Assembly: GCF_003946325.1 (NCBI RefSeq)
Contig: NZ_RHNT01000006.1
Coordinates: 16,120-80,119, forward strand
Reading direction: 5' to 3'
Length of the DNA stretch: 64,000 nt
DNA from: Companilactobacillus furfuricola
GTDB taxonomy: Bacteria; Bacillota; Bacilli; Lactobacillales; Lactobacillaceae
Shown here: one piece after another, positions 54,774 to 64,000 of the stretch
Layout: every line of letters begins with the position of its first letter
Numbering within the stretch: position 1 is the first letter of the stretch
Notes under the pieces: generated by a model
Databases searched by the model: none
Seen by the model: the letters and a program-made list of their open reading frames with translations, nothing else
Told to the model about the DNA's origin: nothing
Program-made: the position numbers and the translations under genes

Positions 54774-55712
54774 TTATTTAGCATCAACTTTGTCTGACAA
54801 AGTTTGAATGTAATTGAAAGCTTCTTGTCCAGCAATTCCACCTTCACCAACAGCGATGGCTACTTGGCGTAAGTCTTTCTTACGGACATCTCCAATTGCG
54901 TAAATTCCTGGTTTGTTAGTTCTCATATGTGTATCTGTGTCGATCCAACCATTTTCGTCTAAGATACCGAGATCTTTGAATGGTTCTGTCATTGGTTGAA
55001 TTCCTACATAGATAAAGGCACCTTTAGCAGGAACTACATGTTCCTCACCAGTTACTTTATCTTTGTAACGAACTCCAGCCACTTTGTCATCTTCTGAAAC
55101 GATCTCTTCAACGTCGGCGTTCCAAACGAATTTGATCTTGTCATTCTTGAATGCACGATCTTGTAGGACCTTTTGGGCACGCAATTGATCACGACGGTGA
55201 ATAATAGTTACTGATTTGGCTAATTGAGTCAGATAGATTCCTTCTTCAACAGCTGAATCTCCACCACCAATTACAGCTACATCTTGATCCTTAAAGAATG
55301 CGCCATCACATACGGCACAGTATGAAACTCCACGACCTGATAATTCTTCTTCACCAGGTACGCCGATCTTCTTGTATTCTGAGCCAGTAGCGATGATCAA
55401 GACTTTTGCTTGATAATCCCCGTCATCAGTATGGATGATTTTGACATCGCCTTTGTCTTCAACAGATTCAACTGTTCCATACCCAAATTCGGCACCGAAT
55501 CTCGTGGATGAATTATACATCTTTTCACTGAGATCTGGTCCTAAGATGGAATCAAATCCAGGATAATTTTCAATTTCTGCTGTGTTATTCATTTGGCCAC
55601 CGTAAATACCGCGGTCCAAGATCATAACTGACAAATTAGCACGTGATGCATAAAGAGCTGCGGTCAAGCCACCAGGTCCTGCACCAATAATTACTACGTC
55701 AAATTCTTTCAT
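54774..55712 (-). CDS. trxB: Thioredoxin reductase
   Basis: NADPH- and FAD-dependent reduction of thioredoxin in the cytoplasm. Length is 312 residues. FAD motif GAGPGGLTAALYASRA (about 11-26), redox disulfide CAVC (about 132-135), NADPH motif GGGDSAVEEGIYL (about 152-164), and the C-terminal FAD site GIYAIGDVR (about 272-280). It ends the hprK-lgt-trxB cluster, 36 nt after lgt. Confidence 0.96.
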   Translation of the reverse strand: MKEFDVVIIGAGPGGLTAALYASRANLSVMILDRGIYGGQMNNTAEIENYPGFDSILGPDLSEKMYNSSTRFGAEFGYGTVESVEDKGDVKIIHTDDGDYQAKVLIIATGSEYKKIGVPGEEELSGRGVSYCAVCDGAFFKDQDVAVIGGGDSAVEEGIYLTQLAKSVTIIHRRDQLRAQKVLQDRAFKNDKIKFVWNADVEEIVSEDDKVAGVRYKDKVTGEEHVVPAKGAFIYVGIQPMTEPFKDLGILDENGWIDTDTHMRTNKPGIYAIGDVRKKDLRQVAIAVGEGGIAGQEAFNYIQTLSDKVDAK

Positions 55713-55748
55713 TGCGTCTACCTCCTTAACACTTATAAAATGTTACCA

Positions 55749-56588
55749 TTATTTTTTATTAATGCCATTATCTTGCTCACTGAGATCAGAATACCACGGT
55801 AATTGGTATTTTTTGCGTCGATAAATTAACAAGCCGATCGCTATCACTAATAAGATCAAGGATAGCACTTGTGAAACTCTAACTCCGGGCATGATGTACA
55901 AACTATCAGTTCTCATCCCTTCAACGAAAAACCGGCCGATCGGATACCAAATTAAGTAGCTTAAAAAGACTTCGCCGACTTTGTAAAATTGTTTGCGGTG
56001 CCTTAGAGCTAAGATAATGATCAAACCTACAACGTTCCACATTGATTCATATAAAAATGTTGGTTGGCGATAAGCTCCGTTGATGAACATTGGCTCGATG
56101 ACAAAATGAGGCAAATGAAGCGATTGTAAAAAGTCTAACGTGGTCTTGGCACCAAAAGCTTCTTGATTCATGAAATTGCCCCAGCGACCGACGATTTGAC
56201 CTAATAGTACTGATGGTGCAGCGATGTCTAGCATTAGCCAGATCGAGATCTTTCTTCGCAGACATAACCAGACCAAAACGATAAAGCCACCGATCAAGCC
56301 GCCATAAATTGCAATACCTCCGTGCCAGATCTTGATGATCTCACTCGGATTTGCTAAATAAAACGGTAACTCAAAGATAACATAATAGATCCGTGCACAA
56401 ATCAGAGCGACCGGAACGCCGATCAAAACTAAGTCCAAGATGTTGTCAGAGTTGACACCACGTTTGGTAGCTTCATGCATGGCCATGACCACCCCTACCA
56501 AAGCTCCCAAGGCGATAATTATTCCATACCAATGGATCTGAAGACCACCTAAATTAAAGGCGATCGGGTTTAATGCTAATAGGCTCAT
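55749..56588 (-). CDS. lgt: Prolipoprotein diacylglyceryl transferase
   Basis: Membrane enzyme that adds diacylglycerol to the lipobox cysteine, the first step of lipoprotein maturation; PstS in this window is a likely substrate. Length is 279 residues, seven membrane segments. The Lgt signature [13 protein letters not shown] is near 132-144, YGGLIGGF near 92-99, and a C-terminal [11 protein letters not shown] near 213-223. The start overlaps the hprK stop by 1 nt, the classical hprK-lgt pair. Confidence 0.96.
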   Translation of the reverse strand: MSLLALNPIAFNLGGLQIHWYGIIIALGALVGVVMAMHEATKRGVNSDNILDLVLIGVPVALICARIYYVIFELPFYLANPSEIIKIWHGGIAIYGGLIGGFIVLVWLCLRRKISIWLMLDIAAPSVLLGQIVGRWGNFMNQEAFGAKTTLDFLQSLHLPHFVIEPMFINGAYRQPTFLYESMWNVVGLIIILALRHRKQFYKVGEVFLSYLIWYPIGRFFVEGMRTDSLYIMPGVRVSQVLSLILLVIAIGLLIYRRKKYQLPWYSDLSEQDNGINKK

Positions 56589-57547
56589 TACTTACCTTCT
56601 CCATTTTCAGCGTTTTTTTGCCCATTTTCTTGGATCAATGAGCCGAGATTTTCTTCAAATTTCTTCGTAGCGTCAAAGCCCATCTTTTTAGCTCTAAAGT
56701 TCATGGCAGCCACTTCAATGATGATCGAAATATTACGACCGACTTTAACTGGGATAGTGATTTGAGGCACACCGACATCAAAAAATGTTCTCGTCTCTTC
56801 CATTGAACCTAGGCGATCATAATTCTTATCAGCTTTCCAATCTTCCAAATTGATGATCAATTGAACATCACTCGAAGTCCTAACAGCACCAGCACCAAAT
56901 AAATTCATAACATCGATGATCCCGATACCACGGATCTCTAATAAGTGATTCAAGATTTTTGGTGCTTCACCAACGATTGTTTTTTCATCTTGTTGGAAAA
57001 TATCCACACGATCGTCAGCAATCAAACGGTGACCTCTTTTAACTAATTCAAGAGCCGTCTCACTCTTACCAATTCCAGAGTGCCCTGTAAGCAAAATCCC
57101 AATACCGTATACGTCGACTAAAACGCCATGGACTGATTCTCTAGGTGCCAGACGTTCATCTAAATATTCGGTGATCAAACTGGATAATCTAGTTGTAGGC
57201 AGCTCTGAACCAATTACTGGTACGCCATTTTTTTCAGCAGCCTTGAGGAGTTCCTCACTAGGTTGGATATTTCTGGAGACCAATAAAACTGGCGTATCGT
57301 CACGACAGATCTCTAGCATGACTTTATAACGATTGCTATCGGTCATTGACTGTGAATACGCTGACTCTGTTTGACCAAACAACTGAATCCGTTCACTTGG
57401 ATAATAGTCGAAATATCCCGTCAACTCGATACCAGGACGGGAAATATCGCTGGTCGTAACGTGCTTTTCATCAAGCAGTTCACTTCCGCTATAGACTTTT
57501 AATTTATTATCTTCCACTAACTCAGAAACTGTTACGTAATTTGACAT
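56588..57547 (-). CDS. hprK: HPr kinase/phosphorylase
   Basis: Bifunctional sensor enzyme that phosphorylates HPr on Ser46, controlling CcpA-dependent catabolite repression in low-GC Gram-positives. Length is 319 residues. P-loop GHSGIGKSE (about 154-162), the HprK signature [21 protein letters not shown] (about 202-222) and C-terminal capping region are intact. An N-terminal domain of about 130 residues is typical. Ribosome binding site AGAGG. Confidence 0.97.
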   Translation of the reverse strand: MSNYVTVSELVEDNKLKVYSGSELLDEKHVTTSDISRPGIELTGYFDYYPSERIQLFGQTESAYSQSMTDSNRYKVMLEICRDDTPVLLVSRNIQPSEELLKAAEKNGVPVIGSELPTTRLSSLITEYLDERLAPRESVHGVLVDVYGIGILLTGHSGIGKSETALELVKRGHRLIADDRVDIFQQDEKTIVGEAPKILNHLLEIRGIGIIDVMNLFGAGAVRTSSDVQLIINLEDWKADKNYDRLGSMEETRTFFDVGVPQITIPVKVGRNISIIIEVAAMNFRAKKMGFDATKKFEENLGSLIQENGQKNAENGEGK

Positions 57548-57597
57548 AATCTAACCTCTTCATCGCCTTTTTATTAATTCTATCATCAAAGTTAAAA

Positions 57598-57625
57598 TAA
57601 AAAAAACGCGTATTAGACGCGTTTT
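57598..57625 (-). terminator. Terminator overlapping the end of the holin-IV gene
   Basis: AAAACGCGT / ACGCGTTTT stem (57603-57625) with the TAA stop codon in its loop, then nine T on the minus strand. It isolates the holin-like/PspC genes from hprK. Confidence 0.85.
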
Positions 57626-57978
57626 TGAAAATTATCCATCGTAAAACTATTAATAATTGAATTACAGATGGCCAAAATGATTGCTACGACAAGTGCAGAG
57701 CCAAATCCATTAAAATAAAAATGCTCAGCACCCAAAATTAATGAAGTTAATTCTAACGTTACTGCACTGATCACAAATGAAAACAATCCAAATGTAATGA
57801 ACGTGATCGGAAAAGATATGATGTGCAAAACGGGCTTTACAGTCCAATTCAGTAATACTAATACAACACTCGCAATTACGGCTGTAGCCACCGTGTCGAT
57901 CCGAAACATATTCGGAAGCACACGAGCAATAGCCATAAATAGCAATGTATAAATACCTGTCTTAATCAGTAATCTCAT
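57613..57978 (-). CDS. Phage-holin-IV-family small membrane protein (YvlD-like)
   Basis: A 121-residue protein with four hydrophobic segments (about 5-22, 28-50, 55-80, 90-112). Size and pattern fit the mycobacterial-type phage holin superfamily IV, to which Bacillus YvlD belongs. Despite the name it is a chromosomal protein usually paired with PspC proteins and linked to envelope stress. The gene abuts the PspC gene (the stop and start codons are adjacent). Confidence 0.75.
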   Translation of the reverse strand: MRLLIKTGIYTLLFMAIARVLPNMFRIDTVATAVIASVVLVLLNWTVKPVLHIISFPITFITFGLFSFVISAVTLELTSLILGAEHFYFNGFGSALVVAIILAICNSIINSFTMDNFQKRV

Positions 57979-58275
57979 TTATTTCCTACCCTTTTTAGAT
58001 CGATCATGAGTATCGTGGTTATCGATCCGGTGATGCAAACGATGCAATATATCGTTCATATTATTCTTGAAATCGGTGTGTTGAATATTCCGGTTCTCCG
58101 GGATCAAAAAAATACATACAATGTAGACTAGTATCGATAAGAAATAACTAAATGGGATCAAGGCAACGAATGCCAAACGGATCCAAGTCGAATCGACCCC
58201 GAAGTATTCACCTAATCCACCGCAAACCCCCGCGATGAATCTATCAGTACTAGATCTAGTTAAACGTTTCCTCAT
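57979..58275 (-). CDS. PspC-domain protein
   Basis: A 98-residue membrane protein. The PspC domain (about 2-60) shows RSSTDRFIAGVCGGLGEYFG and a hydrophobic helix FVALIPFSYFLSILVYIVCIF cut by an IPE motif. The C-terminal 35 residues are His/Asn/Asp/Lys-rich (HHRIDNHDTHDRSKKG). Associated with membrane-stress responses in Gram-positives. Forms a pair with the downstream holin-IV protein. Confidence 0.88.
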   Translation of the reverse strand: MRKRLTRSSTDRFIAGVCGGLGEYFGVDSTWIRLAFVALIPFSYFLSILVYIVCIFLIPENRNIQHTDFKNNMNDILHRLHHRIDNHDTHDRSKKGRK

Positions 58276-58329
58276 GGTACCACCTCAACTTGTTACAAAA
58301 TATATAACAATGTGGCGTAAATTACAAGA

Positions 58330-59013
58330 TTACTCATCATCATTATCTACAACGTGCTTCTGACTTAGTTCTACCACATGTCCTGTGTTTAGGTAAACTA
58401 CCCATTCACAAATGTTGGTTGCATAATCACTAACACGTTCCAAATAACTTTCTACAAGCATATATGATGAGCCACTCAAGACGTTATCAACGGACTTTTG
58501 CATGGCACGGATACTAGCATCGTTGATCTGTTTACCTTCGCGATGAATGTCGCCATCTTGGGCGGCAACTCTCTTAGCCATTTCGCCATCTTCTTTAAGA
58601 TATGCCTCTAATGAATCTTCCACAATAGATGTCGAAAGATCACCCATGTCTGCAATGTCTTTTTCAATTTCAGGAATACGAGTCTTACCTTTGACCCGAA
58701 TTGTTTCTTGGGCAATACTTACCGCATGATCACCCATTCTTTCTAAGTCTGAACTAGCTTTCAAAAAAGTTACGACCATTCTTAGATCTGATGTAACTGG
58801 TTGTTGCAAAGCAATCATTTCAAATGATTTCTTTTCTAGGTCGACTTCACGTTTATTGATGAAGCGATCATTTTCGATTACTTCTCGGGCTAATGCTTTG
58901 TCATGATTAACATAAGCTTTAACAGATTTCATGATGGCCTCACTAGCCATCATTCCCATCTCAGAAAATCTTAAATGCAAATTGTTCAATTGTTCCTCAA
59001 ATGTGCTTCTCAT
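58330..59013 (-). CDS. phoU: Phosphate transport system regulator PhoU
   Basis: Metal-binding helical protein that links the Pst transporter to the PhoR sensor. Length is 227 residues with two PhoU repeats: ENDRFINKREVDLEKKSFEM (about 43-62) and a second E/D-x3-D cluster near DGDIHREGKQINDASI (about 148-163). It lies 11 nt behind pstB, at the end of the pst operon, the usual place. Confidence 0.95.
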   Translation of the reverse strand: MRSTFEEQLNNLHLRFSEMGMMASEAIMKSVKAYVNHDKALAREVIENDRFINKREVDLEKKSFEMIALQQPVTSDLRMVVTFLKASSDLERMGDHAVSIAQETIRVKGKTRIPEIEKDIADMGDLSTSIVEDSLEAYLKEDGEMAKRVAAQDGDIHREGKQINDASIRAMQKSVDNVLSGSSYMLVESYLERVSDYATNICEWVVYLNTGHVVELSQKHVVDNDDE

Positions 59014-59024
59014 ACCGATTCCCC

Positions 59025-59789
59025 CTATCCGAATTTACCTGAAATATAATCTTCGGTTTGTTTTTCCGCAGGATTTAAGAATATTTTCTTTGTATCGTTA
59101 ACTTCAATCAAATCACCATTCAAGAAAAAGGCAGTTTTATCTGAAATTCTTGAAGCTTGTTGCATATTGTGAGTCACAATAACAATCGTGTATTGGTCCT
59201 TCAAGGTCAGCAACATATTTTCAATAGCTGCTGAAGAGATTGGATCTAGAGCAGAAGTTGGTTCATCTAGCAAAATAATATCTGGTTTCACGGCTAAAAC
59301 ACGAGCGATACAAACTCTTTGTTGCTGTCCACCTGACAACGATAAGGCACTGTCATGAAGTTTATCCTTAACATTATCCCAAACGGCAGCATTTCGCAAA
59401 CTTGTTTCTACGGCTTCATCGAGTACAGCTTTATCTTTGACCCCTGCCAAGCGCAAGCCATACACCACATTGTCATAAATCGAAAATGGAAACGGATTAG
59501 GTTGTTGGAAAACCATCCCTACTTCTTTTCTCAGTTGAACGGTATCGATGTTTGGAGCATAAATGTTCTTACCGTTCAATGAGATCGTCCCTGTGATCGT
59601 TACATCGGGGATCAAGTCGTTCATGCGATTCAAACAACGCAAGTATGTCGACTTACCACATCCTGAAGGACCGATCAATGCGGTGATCTCGTTTTGGTTA
59701 AAATCGAGATTGATACCCTTTAAGGCTTCTTTTTTTCCATAAAATAAATGCACGTCTGATGAAGTTAATAATTTTTTTGCTTCAACCAT
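59025..59789 (-). CDS. pstB: Phosphate ABC transporter ATP-binding protein (second pstB)
   Basis: ATPase of the high-affinity phosphate importer. Length is 254 residues. Walker [10 protein letters not shown] (about 38-46), signature LSGGQQQR (about 151-158), Walker [13 protein letters not shown] (about 172-183), switch His in VTHNMQQA. It is 12 nt behind another pstB: tandem pstB genes are common in Lactobacillales, and the two may have different expression or partner use. Confidence 0.95.
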   Translation of the reverse strand: MVEAKKLLTSSDVHLFYGKKEALKGINLDFNQNEITALIGPSGCGKSTYLRCLNRMNDLIPDVTITGTISLNGKNIYAPNIDTVQLRKEVGMVFQQPNPFPFSIYDNVVYGLRLAGVKDKAVLDEAVETSLRNAAVWDNVKDKLHDSALSLSGGQQQRVCIARVLAVKPDIILLDEPTSALDPISSAAIENMLLTLKDQYTIVIVTHNMQQASRISDKTAFFLNGDLIEVNDTKKIFLNPAEKQTEDYISGKFG

Positions 59790-59801
59790 GTTTGTCTTCC
59801 T

Positions 59802-60611
59802 TTATCCAAAATGTCCAGATACATAATCTTCCGTAGTTGAAATCTTCGGACGAGTAAATATCTTTCTTGTTTCATTAAATTCTACAACACGTCCCATGTG
59901 GAAAAATGCTGTGTAATCACTGATTCTTCCGGCTTGTTGCATATTATGCGTGACGATAATGATCGTGTAATGATCTTTCAAGCTGAGCATCGTCTCCTCA
60001 ACGTTTGAAGTGGAAATTGGATCTAACGCACTTGCTGGCTCATCCATCAATAAAATATCTGGTTTCATAGCGATCGCACGTGCAATACAAAGCCTTTGTT
60101 GCTGACCACCTGACAAAGCTAAGGCACTCTTATTAAGATCATCTTTAACTTGATCCCAAAGTGAGGCTTGCTTCAAGGTAGTTTCCACGATTTCGTCGAG
60201 CTTTTTCTTGTCATGAAGGCCATGACGTTTTAAGGCAAAAGTAATATTGTCATAAATCGATTTTGAAAATGGATTTGGTCTTTGGAAAACCATTCCAATA
60301 TGCTTTCTAGTCTCATAAATATCAACATCATTCTTATTGATATCTAAACCACGATACATGATCTGCCCTTTAACAGTAGCATCAGGGATATTATCATTCA
60401 TTCGGTTCAGAGAACGCAAATAAGTTGATTTACCAGAACCAGAAGCTCCGATCAATGAAGTGATTTTGTATCTTTCAAATTGCAAAGAAGCTTTGTGCAT
60501 TGCTTCTTTTTCACCGTAGAAAACTTGTAGATCCTTAGTTTCCATGGCAATTTCATGTTTATCTTCATCAAGATGATAGATGTATTGTTGGTCGTTATTT
60601 TGTTCTTCCAT
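59802..60611 (-). CDS. pstB: Phosphate ABC transporter ATP-binding protein (first pstB)
   Basis: Second ATPase paralogue, 269 residues, with an N-terminal extension of about 20 acidic and polar residues compared with its neighbour. Walker A GASGSGKST (about 57-65), signature ALSGGQQQR (about 170-178), Walker B LLMDEPASALD (about 192-202). It follows pstA after 1 nt. Confidence 0.95.
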   Translation of the reverse strand: MEEQNNDQQYIYHLDEDKHEIAMETKDLQVFYGEKEAMHKASLQFERYKITSLIGASGSGKSTYLRSLNRMNDNIPDATVKGQIMYRGLDINKNDVDIYETRKHIGMVFQRPNPFSKSIYDNITFALKRHGLHDKKKLDEIVETTLKQASLWDQVKDDLNKSALALSGGQQQRLCIARAIAMKPDILLMDEPASALDPISTSNVEETMLSLKDHYTIIIVTHNMQQAGRISDYTAFFHMGRVVEFNETRKIFTRPKISTTEDYVSGHFG

Positions 60612-60612
60612 A

Positions 60613-61500
60613 TTATTCTCCAGTCATCTTCTTGTATACCAAGTTTCCAATGTAGCGAGACAATAAATTAAATAGTAAAACAGCAATGATCAAGACTGCT
60701 GATGCCCCGGCAGAAACTTGAACTGCATCCGGGATCAACCCTTCAGAGTTAACTTTCCAAATATGAACGGCCAAAGTTTCAGCCGGTCTGAATAAGTTAA
60801 GTGGACTAGTAATACTGAAAATATTGAAGTTAGTAAAATCAAGTGGCGGAGCACTCTGTCCTGCAGTATAGATCAAGGCAGCAGCTTCACCAAAGACTCT
60901 ACCAGCACCAATGATCATCCCTGTGATGATACCTGGCAAGCCGTCGGGAATGATAACGTGAATGACTGTTTCCCATTTAGAAAGTCCCAAGGCCAATCCT
61001 GCTTCACGTTGTGATTGTGGCACTGATCTTAAAGAATCCTCAACATTACGAGTCAAAATTGGCAAGTTGAAAACCGTCAAAGTCAAAGCACCAGAAATGA
61101 TCGAGAATCCAAATTTAAAACTAATTACAAAAATCAAGAATCCGAACAAACCAACAACGATAGAAGGCAATGAACTAAGGACCTCGATCGAGATCCGGAT
61201 CAATTCAACTAATTTATTCTTCCCGGCATACTCTGAAAGGAAAATACCTGCTGAAATTGCAATCGGGATCGAGATCAACATCGACAAGATCAATAGGAAA
61301 ATTGAGTTGAACAGTTGAACACCAATACCACTACCGGCTTGGAAAGCCTTGGAAGCAGATGTCAAAAAATGCCAATTAACGTACCTGAGACCGCTCCCTA
61401 GGATATAGAGCAGTAATCCTGCCAATATCAAGACGATTACGCCAGACATGAAATAAATCACACCTGTAGCGATTTTATCTTTAACTTTCTCATTAAACAT
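60613..61500 (-). CDS. pstA: Phosphate ABC transporter permease PstA
   Basis: One of the two membrane subunits of the importer. Length is 295 residues, six membrane segments. The cytoplasmic coupling (EAA-type) loop is QREAGLALGLSKWETVIHVI (about 181-200). The stop of pstC and the start of pstA share one base (61500), so translation is coupled. Confidence 0.95.
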   Translation of the reverse strand: MFNEKVKDKIATGVIYFMSGVIVLILAGLLLYILGSGLRYVNWHFLTSASKAFQAGSGIGVQLFNSIFLLILSMLISIPIAISAGIFLSEYAGKNKLVELIRISIEVLSSLPSIVVGLFGFLIFVISFKFGFSIISGALTLTVFNLPILTRNVEDSLRSVPQSQREAGLALGLSKWETVIHVIIPDGLPGIITGMIIGAGRVFGEAAALIYTAGQSAPPLDFTNFNIFSITSPLNLFRPAETLAVHIWKVNSEGLIPDAVQVSAGASAVLIIAVLLFNLLSRYIGNLVYKKMTGE

Positions 61501-62420
61501 TAGAATTCACCTCGCTTAGCAATTTTGCGGATCACGAAGTTGAACAGTAATGACATCAAAAGCAAGAGCAACGCTAGTGACCATAATGCATTATTTGAAG
61601 TCGAGCCTAAAATCGTATTACCCATATTCATCGTCAAGACACTAGTCAACGTTGATGAAGGTGAAACAAGATTTTGAGGCAAGAGCATTGCATTACCGAT
61701 AACCATCTGAACAGCAAGAGCTTCACCGAAAGCACGCGACATACCAAAAACAACTGCCGTCAAAATACCTGGTGTAGCCGATCTTAAAATAACTTTAGAA
61801 ATAGTTTGCCACCGGGTAGCACCCAGTGCCAACGAAGCTTCACGATAATATCTAGGAACTGCTCGCAAAGCATCGACTGACATTGAAGTGATCGTAGGCA
61901 AAATCATCACGAACAACACAAACGAACCAGCTAAAATACCAAAACCACTACCACCAGCAATACTCCTGACAAATGGCACAACGATAGTCAAACCGATAAA
62001 ACCATAAACAACTGATGGAATACCAACTAATAGCTCAATAACTGGCTGTAAAATCTTACGACCCCATTTAGGTGAGATCTCTGTCATGAAAATAGCCGCT
62101 GCAATAGCAAAAGGCGTACCGATCAAAGCTGCGATCAAAGTAACCGCAAATGAACCCACGATCATAGGAGCAGCCCCAACGATCGGATGACCCGCACTAT
62201 CCAACTTATTCGGTGCCCAAACTGAATGGGTCAAGAAATCAATTGGATTAACGCCGTCTTTAATAAAAATCAGCAATCCCCTAGATGCAACGAATCCAAT
62301 AATAGTAACAACTAAAATCACAATAATAGCAGTAAAACTAAATGAGATAATCTTACCTCTAGTTTCTCTTTTAGCTGAAACAGACTTTTTGAGTAAACTT
62401 TCTTTAATTGGATCTTTCAA
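61500..62420 (-). CDS. pstC: Phosphate ABC transporter permease PstC
   Basis: Partner membrane subunit, 306 residues, six membrane segments after a basic N-terminus (KKSVSAKRETRGK). Coupling loop YYREASLALGATRWQTISKV (about 191-210). Starts directly after the pstS stop codon. Confidence 0.95.
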   Translation of the reverse strand: MKDPIKESLLKKSVSAKRETRGKIISFSFTAIIVILVVTIIGFVASRGLLIFIKDGVNPIDFLTHSVWAPNKLDSAGHPIVGAAPMIVGSFAVTLIAALIGTPFAIAAAIFMTEISPKWGRKILQPVIELLVGIPSVVYGFIGLTIVVPFVRSIAGGSGFGILAGSFVLFVMILPTITSMSVDALRAVPRYYREASLALGATRWQTISKVILRSATPGILTAVVFGMSRAFGEALAVQMVIGNAMLLPQNLVSPSSTLTSVLTMNMGNTILGSTSNNALWSLALLLLLMSLLFNFVIRKIAKRGEF

Positions 62421-63296
62421 TTACTTTCCCTCCTGAGAAACCGGCGTCACGTTACCTTTATCATCCTTCTGGAACTGCATTTCATTAATAGGAACATAAC
62501 GTAATTTCTTGACCACATCATTTTGAACCTTGGCAGTCATAATGTAGTCTAAAAACTCTTTTGTCATCCCGGTTGGTTGGCCATTAGTATACAAATGTTC
62601 ATATGACCAGATCTTCCAACGATTACTTTCAATATTCTTAATCGTAGGATCAACATTATCGATCTTTAAAGTCTTAACCGTATCGTTCAAATAAGGCATA
62701 GCCAAATAACTAATAGCACCTTGAGTATTATCAACAATCTGGCGAACCATACCACTAGAATCTTGTTCTTGAGCACGAGCAAATTGTGCCTTACCCATAA
62801 CGTCCGCTTGGAACGAAGCACGAGTACCAGAACCATCGGCACGGTTGATCAAAGTAATAGGCAAATCAGCCCCACCGACCTGTTTCCAATTAGTAATCTC
62901 CCCAGAAAAAATCTGACGCAATTGCTTAATAGTCAAAGAATCAACCGAAACATCATGGTTAACCACAGGAACCATACCCACAGCAGCAATACGATGATCG
63001 ACCAATTTAGAAGCATCAATACCGCTCTTCTGTTCCGCATATAAATCAGAATTACCAATATCAACAGCACCCTGTTGAATTTGACTAAGACCAGTACCAG
63101 TTCCACCACCTTGAACATTCACATACTGATTAGGATTATTCTTAGTAAAACCCTCACCAGCAAGCTCAACCAACGGTTGTGCAGCAGAAGAACCAACAGC
63201 TGTAATAGTTTGTTGTCCCTGACTACCCTTGCATCCCGATAAGACAAACACCGCCGTCAAAAGCAGACCAAATAAAGCGACAATTCTCGTTTTCAA
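62421..63296 (-). CDS. pstS: Phosphate-binding lipoprotein PstS
   Basis: Extracytoplasmic phosphate receptor anchored as a lipoprotein. About 291 residues from the TTG at 63296, which has GAGGTGAGG upstream; the GTG three codons earlier lies inside that site. Signal peptide with lipobox VLSGC (Cys about 22). Phosphate-binding motifs: TAVGSSAAQPLVE (about 32-44), GGGTGTGLSQIQQG (about 63-76), and RADGSGTRASF (about 151-161). First gene of pstS-pstC-pstA-pstB-pstB-phoU. No clear PhoP box was recognised in the AT-rich upstream region. Confidence 0.95.
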   Translation of the reverse strand: MKTRIVALFGLLLTAVFVLSGCKGSQGQQTITAVGSSAAQPLVELAGEGFTKNNPNQYVNVQGGGTGTGLSQIQQGAVDIGNSDLYAEQKSGIDASKLVDHRIAAVGMVPVVNHDVSVDSLTIKQLRQIFSGEITNWKQVGGADLPITLINRADGSGTRASFQADVMGKAQFARAQEQDSSGMVRQIVDNTQGAISYLAMPYLNDTVKTLKIDNVDPTIKNIESNRWKIWSYEHLYTNGQPTGMTKEFLDYIMTAKVQNDVVKKLRYVPINEMQFQKDDKGNVTPVSQEGK

Positions 63297-63360
63297 TATC
63301 CTCACCTCTACTGGTAAACATAATACATACTATTTATATATTTTTTGTATATTTTTACCC

Positions 63361-63768
63361 GAAAAACCGGAAAATATCCCGCCATTAAGCAAAAAAGAAA
63401 CAAAATCCAACAAAAAAATTCTTAAAAACGCCAACAAAATAAAATCCAGTGAAAATTCAAGAAAATAATGAACTCAAAAAGTAACCAAGTAGAAGCAACA
63501 TCCCAATAAAAAAATGAAAAGAAAAACAAAGAACCAGGCAAGAGCACGAGGAACGAGTGCGCGAGCAAGAAGCAAAAGCAAGAGAACGAAAAGAATAGAA
63601 ACTCTTATATAACCAAAAAGGAAAGAAAGATCACAGTAGCAATGTAAGTCAGGAAACAAAGATGAGCGGAGCAAAGTCCCGCGAACCGAGAAAAGAGTAA
63701 GTGATCAAAACAGAGAAAATAGAAGAACAAAACAAGGAAGCTCCTACTCCCACCAGAAAAGATAAAGC
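63361..63768. other. A-rich, T-poor gene-free region
   Basis: About 400 nt in which the plus strand is only about 11% T and more than half A, with many AAG/GAA/CAA runs. No coding frame with a ribosome binding site exists on either strand; minus frames are T-rich and hydrophobic by composition alone. It leads straight into copy C of the structured repeat. Small GC-rich islands (GAGCACGAGGAACGAGTGC near 63542 and GCGGAGCAAAGTCCCGC near 63666) can form short hairpins. Possibly an unpaired A-rich part of a longer RNA. Confidence 0.4.
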
Positions 63769-64000
63769 CTGAGATAGACATGTGAGAAATAGGACAATCA
63801 AACAGTGCCAATTTGTAAAAATAAATCGGTAAATCTCAAACAAAGGGGGGATATTGTCTCTATCTAGACGGAGGGGCCCGGGGATACAGACCTCAGTGGT
63901 GAAATTCCTCTTGGCGACGAAGGAGCTTAGAGGAAGGTGCAGTTTTGAAACAAGCGAGCGCCCTTTGCTCGATTGGTTCAAAATGTGCCCACCACGTTCC
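63769..64000 (+). ncRNA. Structured repeat RNA, copy C, truncated by the window end
   Basis: The first 232 nt of a third copy, plus strand: GAGATAGACATGTGAG start (63771), AGTGCCAATTTGT, ATAAATCGGTAAA, a G run, the 5' arm of the long stem (63873-63891, same as in B), the invariant 31-nt core (63905-63935), inner helix GTGGTG/CACCAC (63896-63901 / 63990-63995), and second arm TTTTGAA/TTCAAAA topped by CGAGC/GCTCG. The 3' arm of the long stem must lie just outside the window. Confidence 0.65.

Noticed and set aside
57613..57978. Prophage remnant suggested by the holin-family protein
   Set aside because: The protein is of the chromosomal holin-IV/YvlD type beside PspC; no other phage gene, integrase or attachment site is nearby.
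63474..63981. Hydrophobic minus-strand frames in the T-poor region
   Set aside because: They arise from the pyrimidine-rich minus strand, have no ribosome binding site and no family resemblance, and run through the structured repeat.

Overview
The window is a 64-kb stretch of low-GC Gram-positive chromosome that fits Lactobacillaceae. Supporting evidence: the cggR-gap-pgk-tpiA-eno glycolytic operon; cdaA-cdaR-glmM; whiA-yvcK-rapZ; lgt-hprK-trxB; a pst operon with two pstB genes; a SLAP-domain surface protein; and AAGGAGG-type ribosome binding sites. From memory of gene order the Companilactobacillus (alimentarius/farciminis) group is plausible, but the genus call is inference. Nothing in the protein-coding part looks like a prophage, IS element or CRISPR locus; it is mostly core chromosome.

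Layout. 1-11.5 kb (minus strand): yebC fragment, VanZ-like protein, amino-acid permease, then the cell-wall-precursor and c-di-AMP block glmS / glmM-cdaR-cdaA / CPA1 antiporter / murB. 11.5-17 kb: xth and a DEDDh exonuclease (plus), GNAT-tsaE-pta-ung (minus), HAD phosphatase plus a tubby-like protein (plus). 17.0-17.9 kb: a gene-free island with two inverted copies of a structured repeat. 17.9-31.9 kb (minus): GNAT, TetR, smpB-rnr-est-secG, ClC channel, Gfo/Idh oxidoreductase, eno-tpiA-pgk-gap-cggR. 32-38 kb: tRNA-Arg(CCG), acyltransferase-3 protein, MFS exporter with divergent marR, clpP, second MFS exporter. 38-49 kb: whiA-yvcK-rapZ, second CPA1 antiporter, SLAP protein, uvrB-uvrA. 49-63.3 kb (minus): UMF1-type MFS, an amber-interrupted phosphodiesterase, pgcA, trxB, lgt, hprK, holin-IV/PspC membrane proteins, phoU and pst genes. 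63.3-64 kb: a strongly T-poor, A-rich spacer leading into a third copy of the structured repeat.

The most interesting content is non-coding. (1) A repeat of about 295 nt occurs three times (17032-17327 minus, 17501-17795 plus, 63769-64000 plus and cut by the window end). An internal 31-nt core is identical in all copies. The long stem and inner helices differ in sequence between copies but keep their pairing, which is what a conserved structured RNA leaves behind. (2) A second, unrelated family of about 118 nt sits directly behind two membrane-protein genes (33395-33514 and 37920-38037), again with compensatory changes. I cannot assign either to a known RNA family.

Regulatory signals that can be read: several NagR/DasR-like TGGTATAG sites around the glmS promoter; a CggR-type operator before cggR; a 17-bp perfect inverted repeat in the marR/MFS intergenic region that contains two fully overlapping opposed promoters; CIRCE (one mismatch) at clpP; a LexA-type box followed by a terminator-like hairpin ahead of uvrBA; and an intrinsic terminator between gap and pgk. 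Coordinates of starts were moved to the codon with a proper ribosome binding site where the longest frame was not the likely one.
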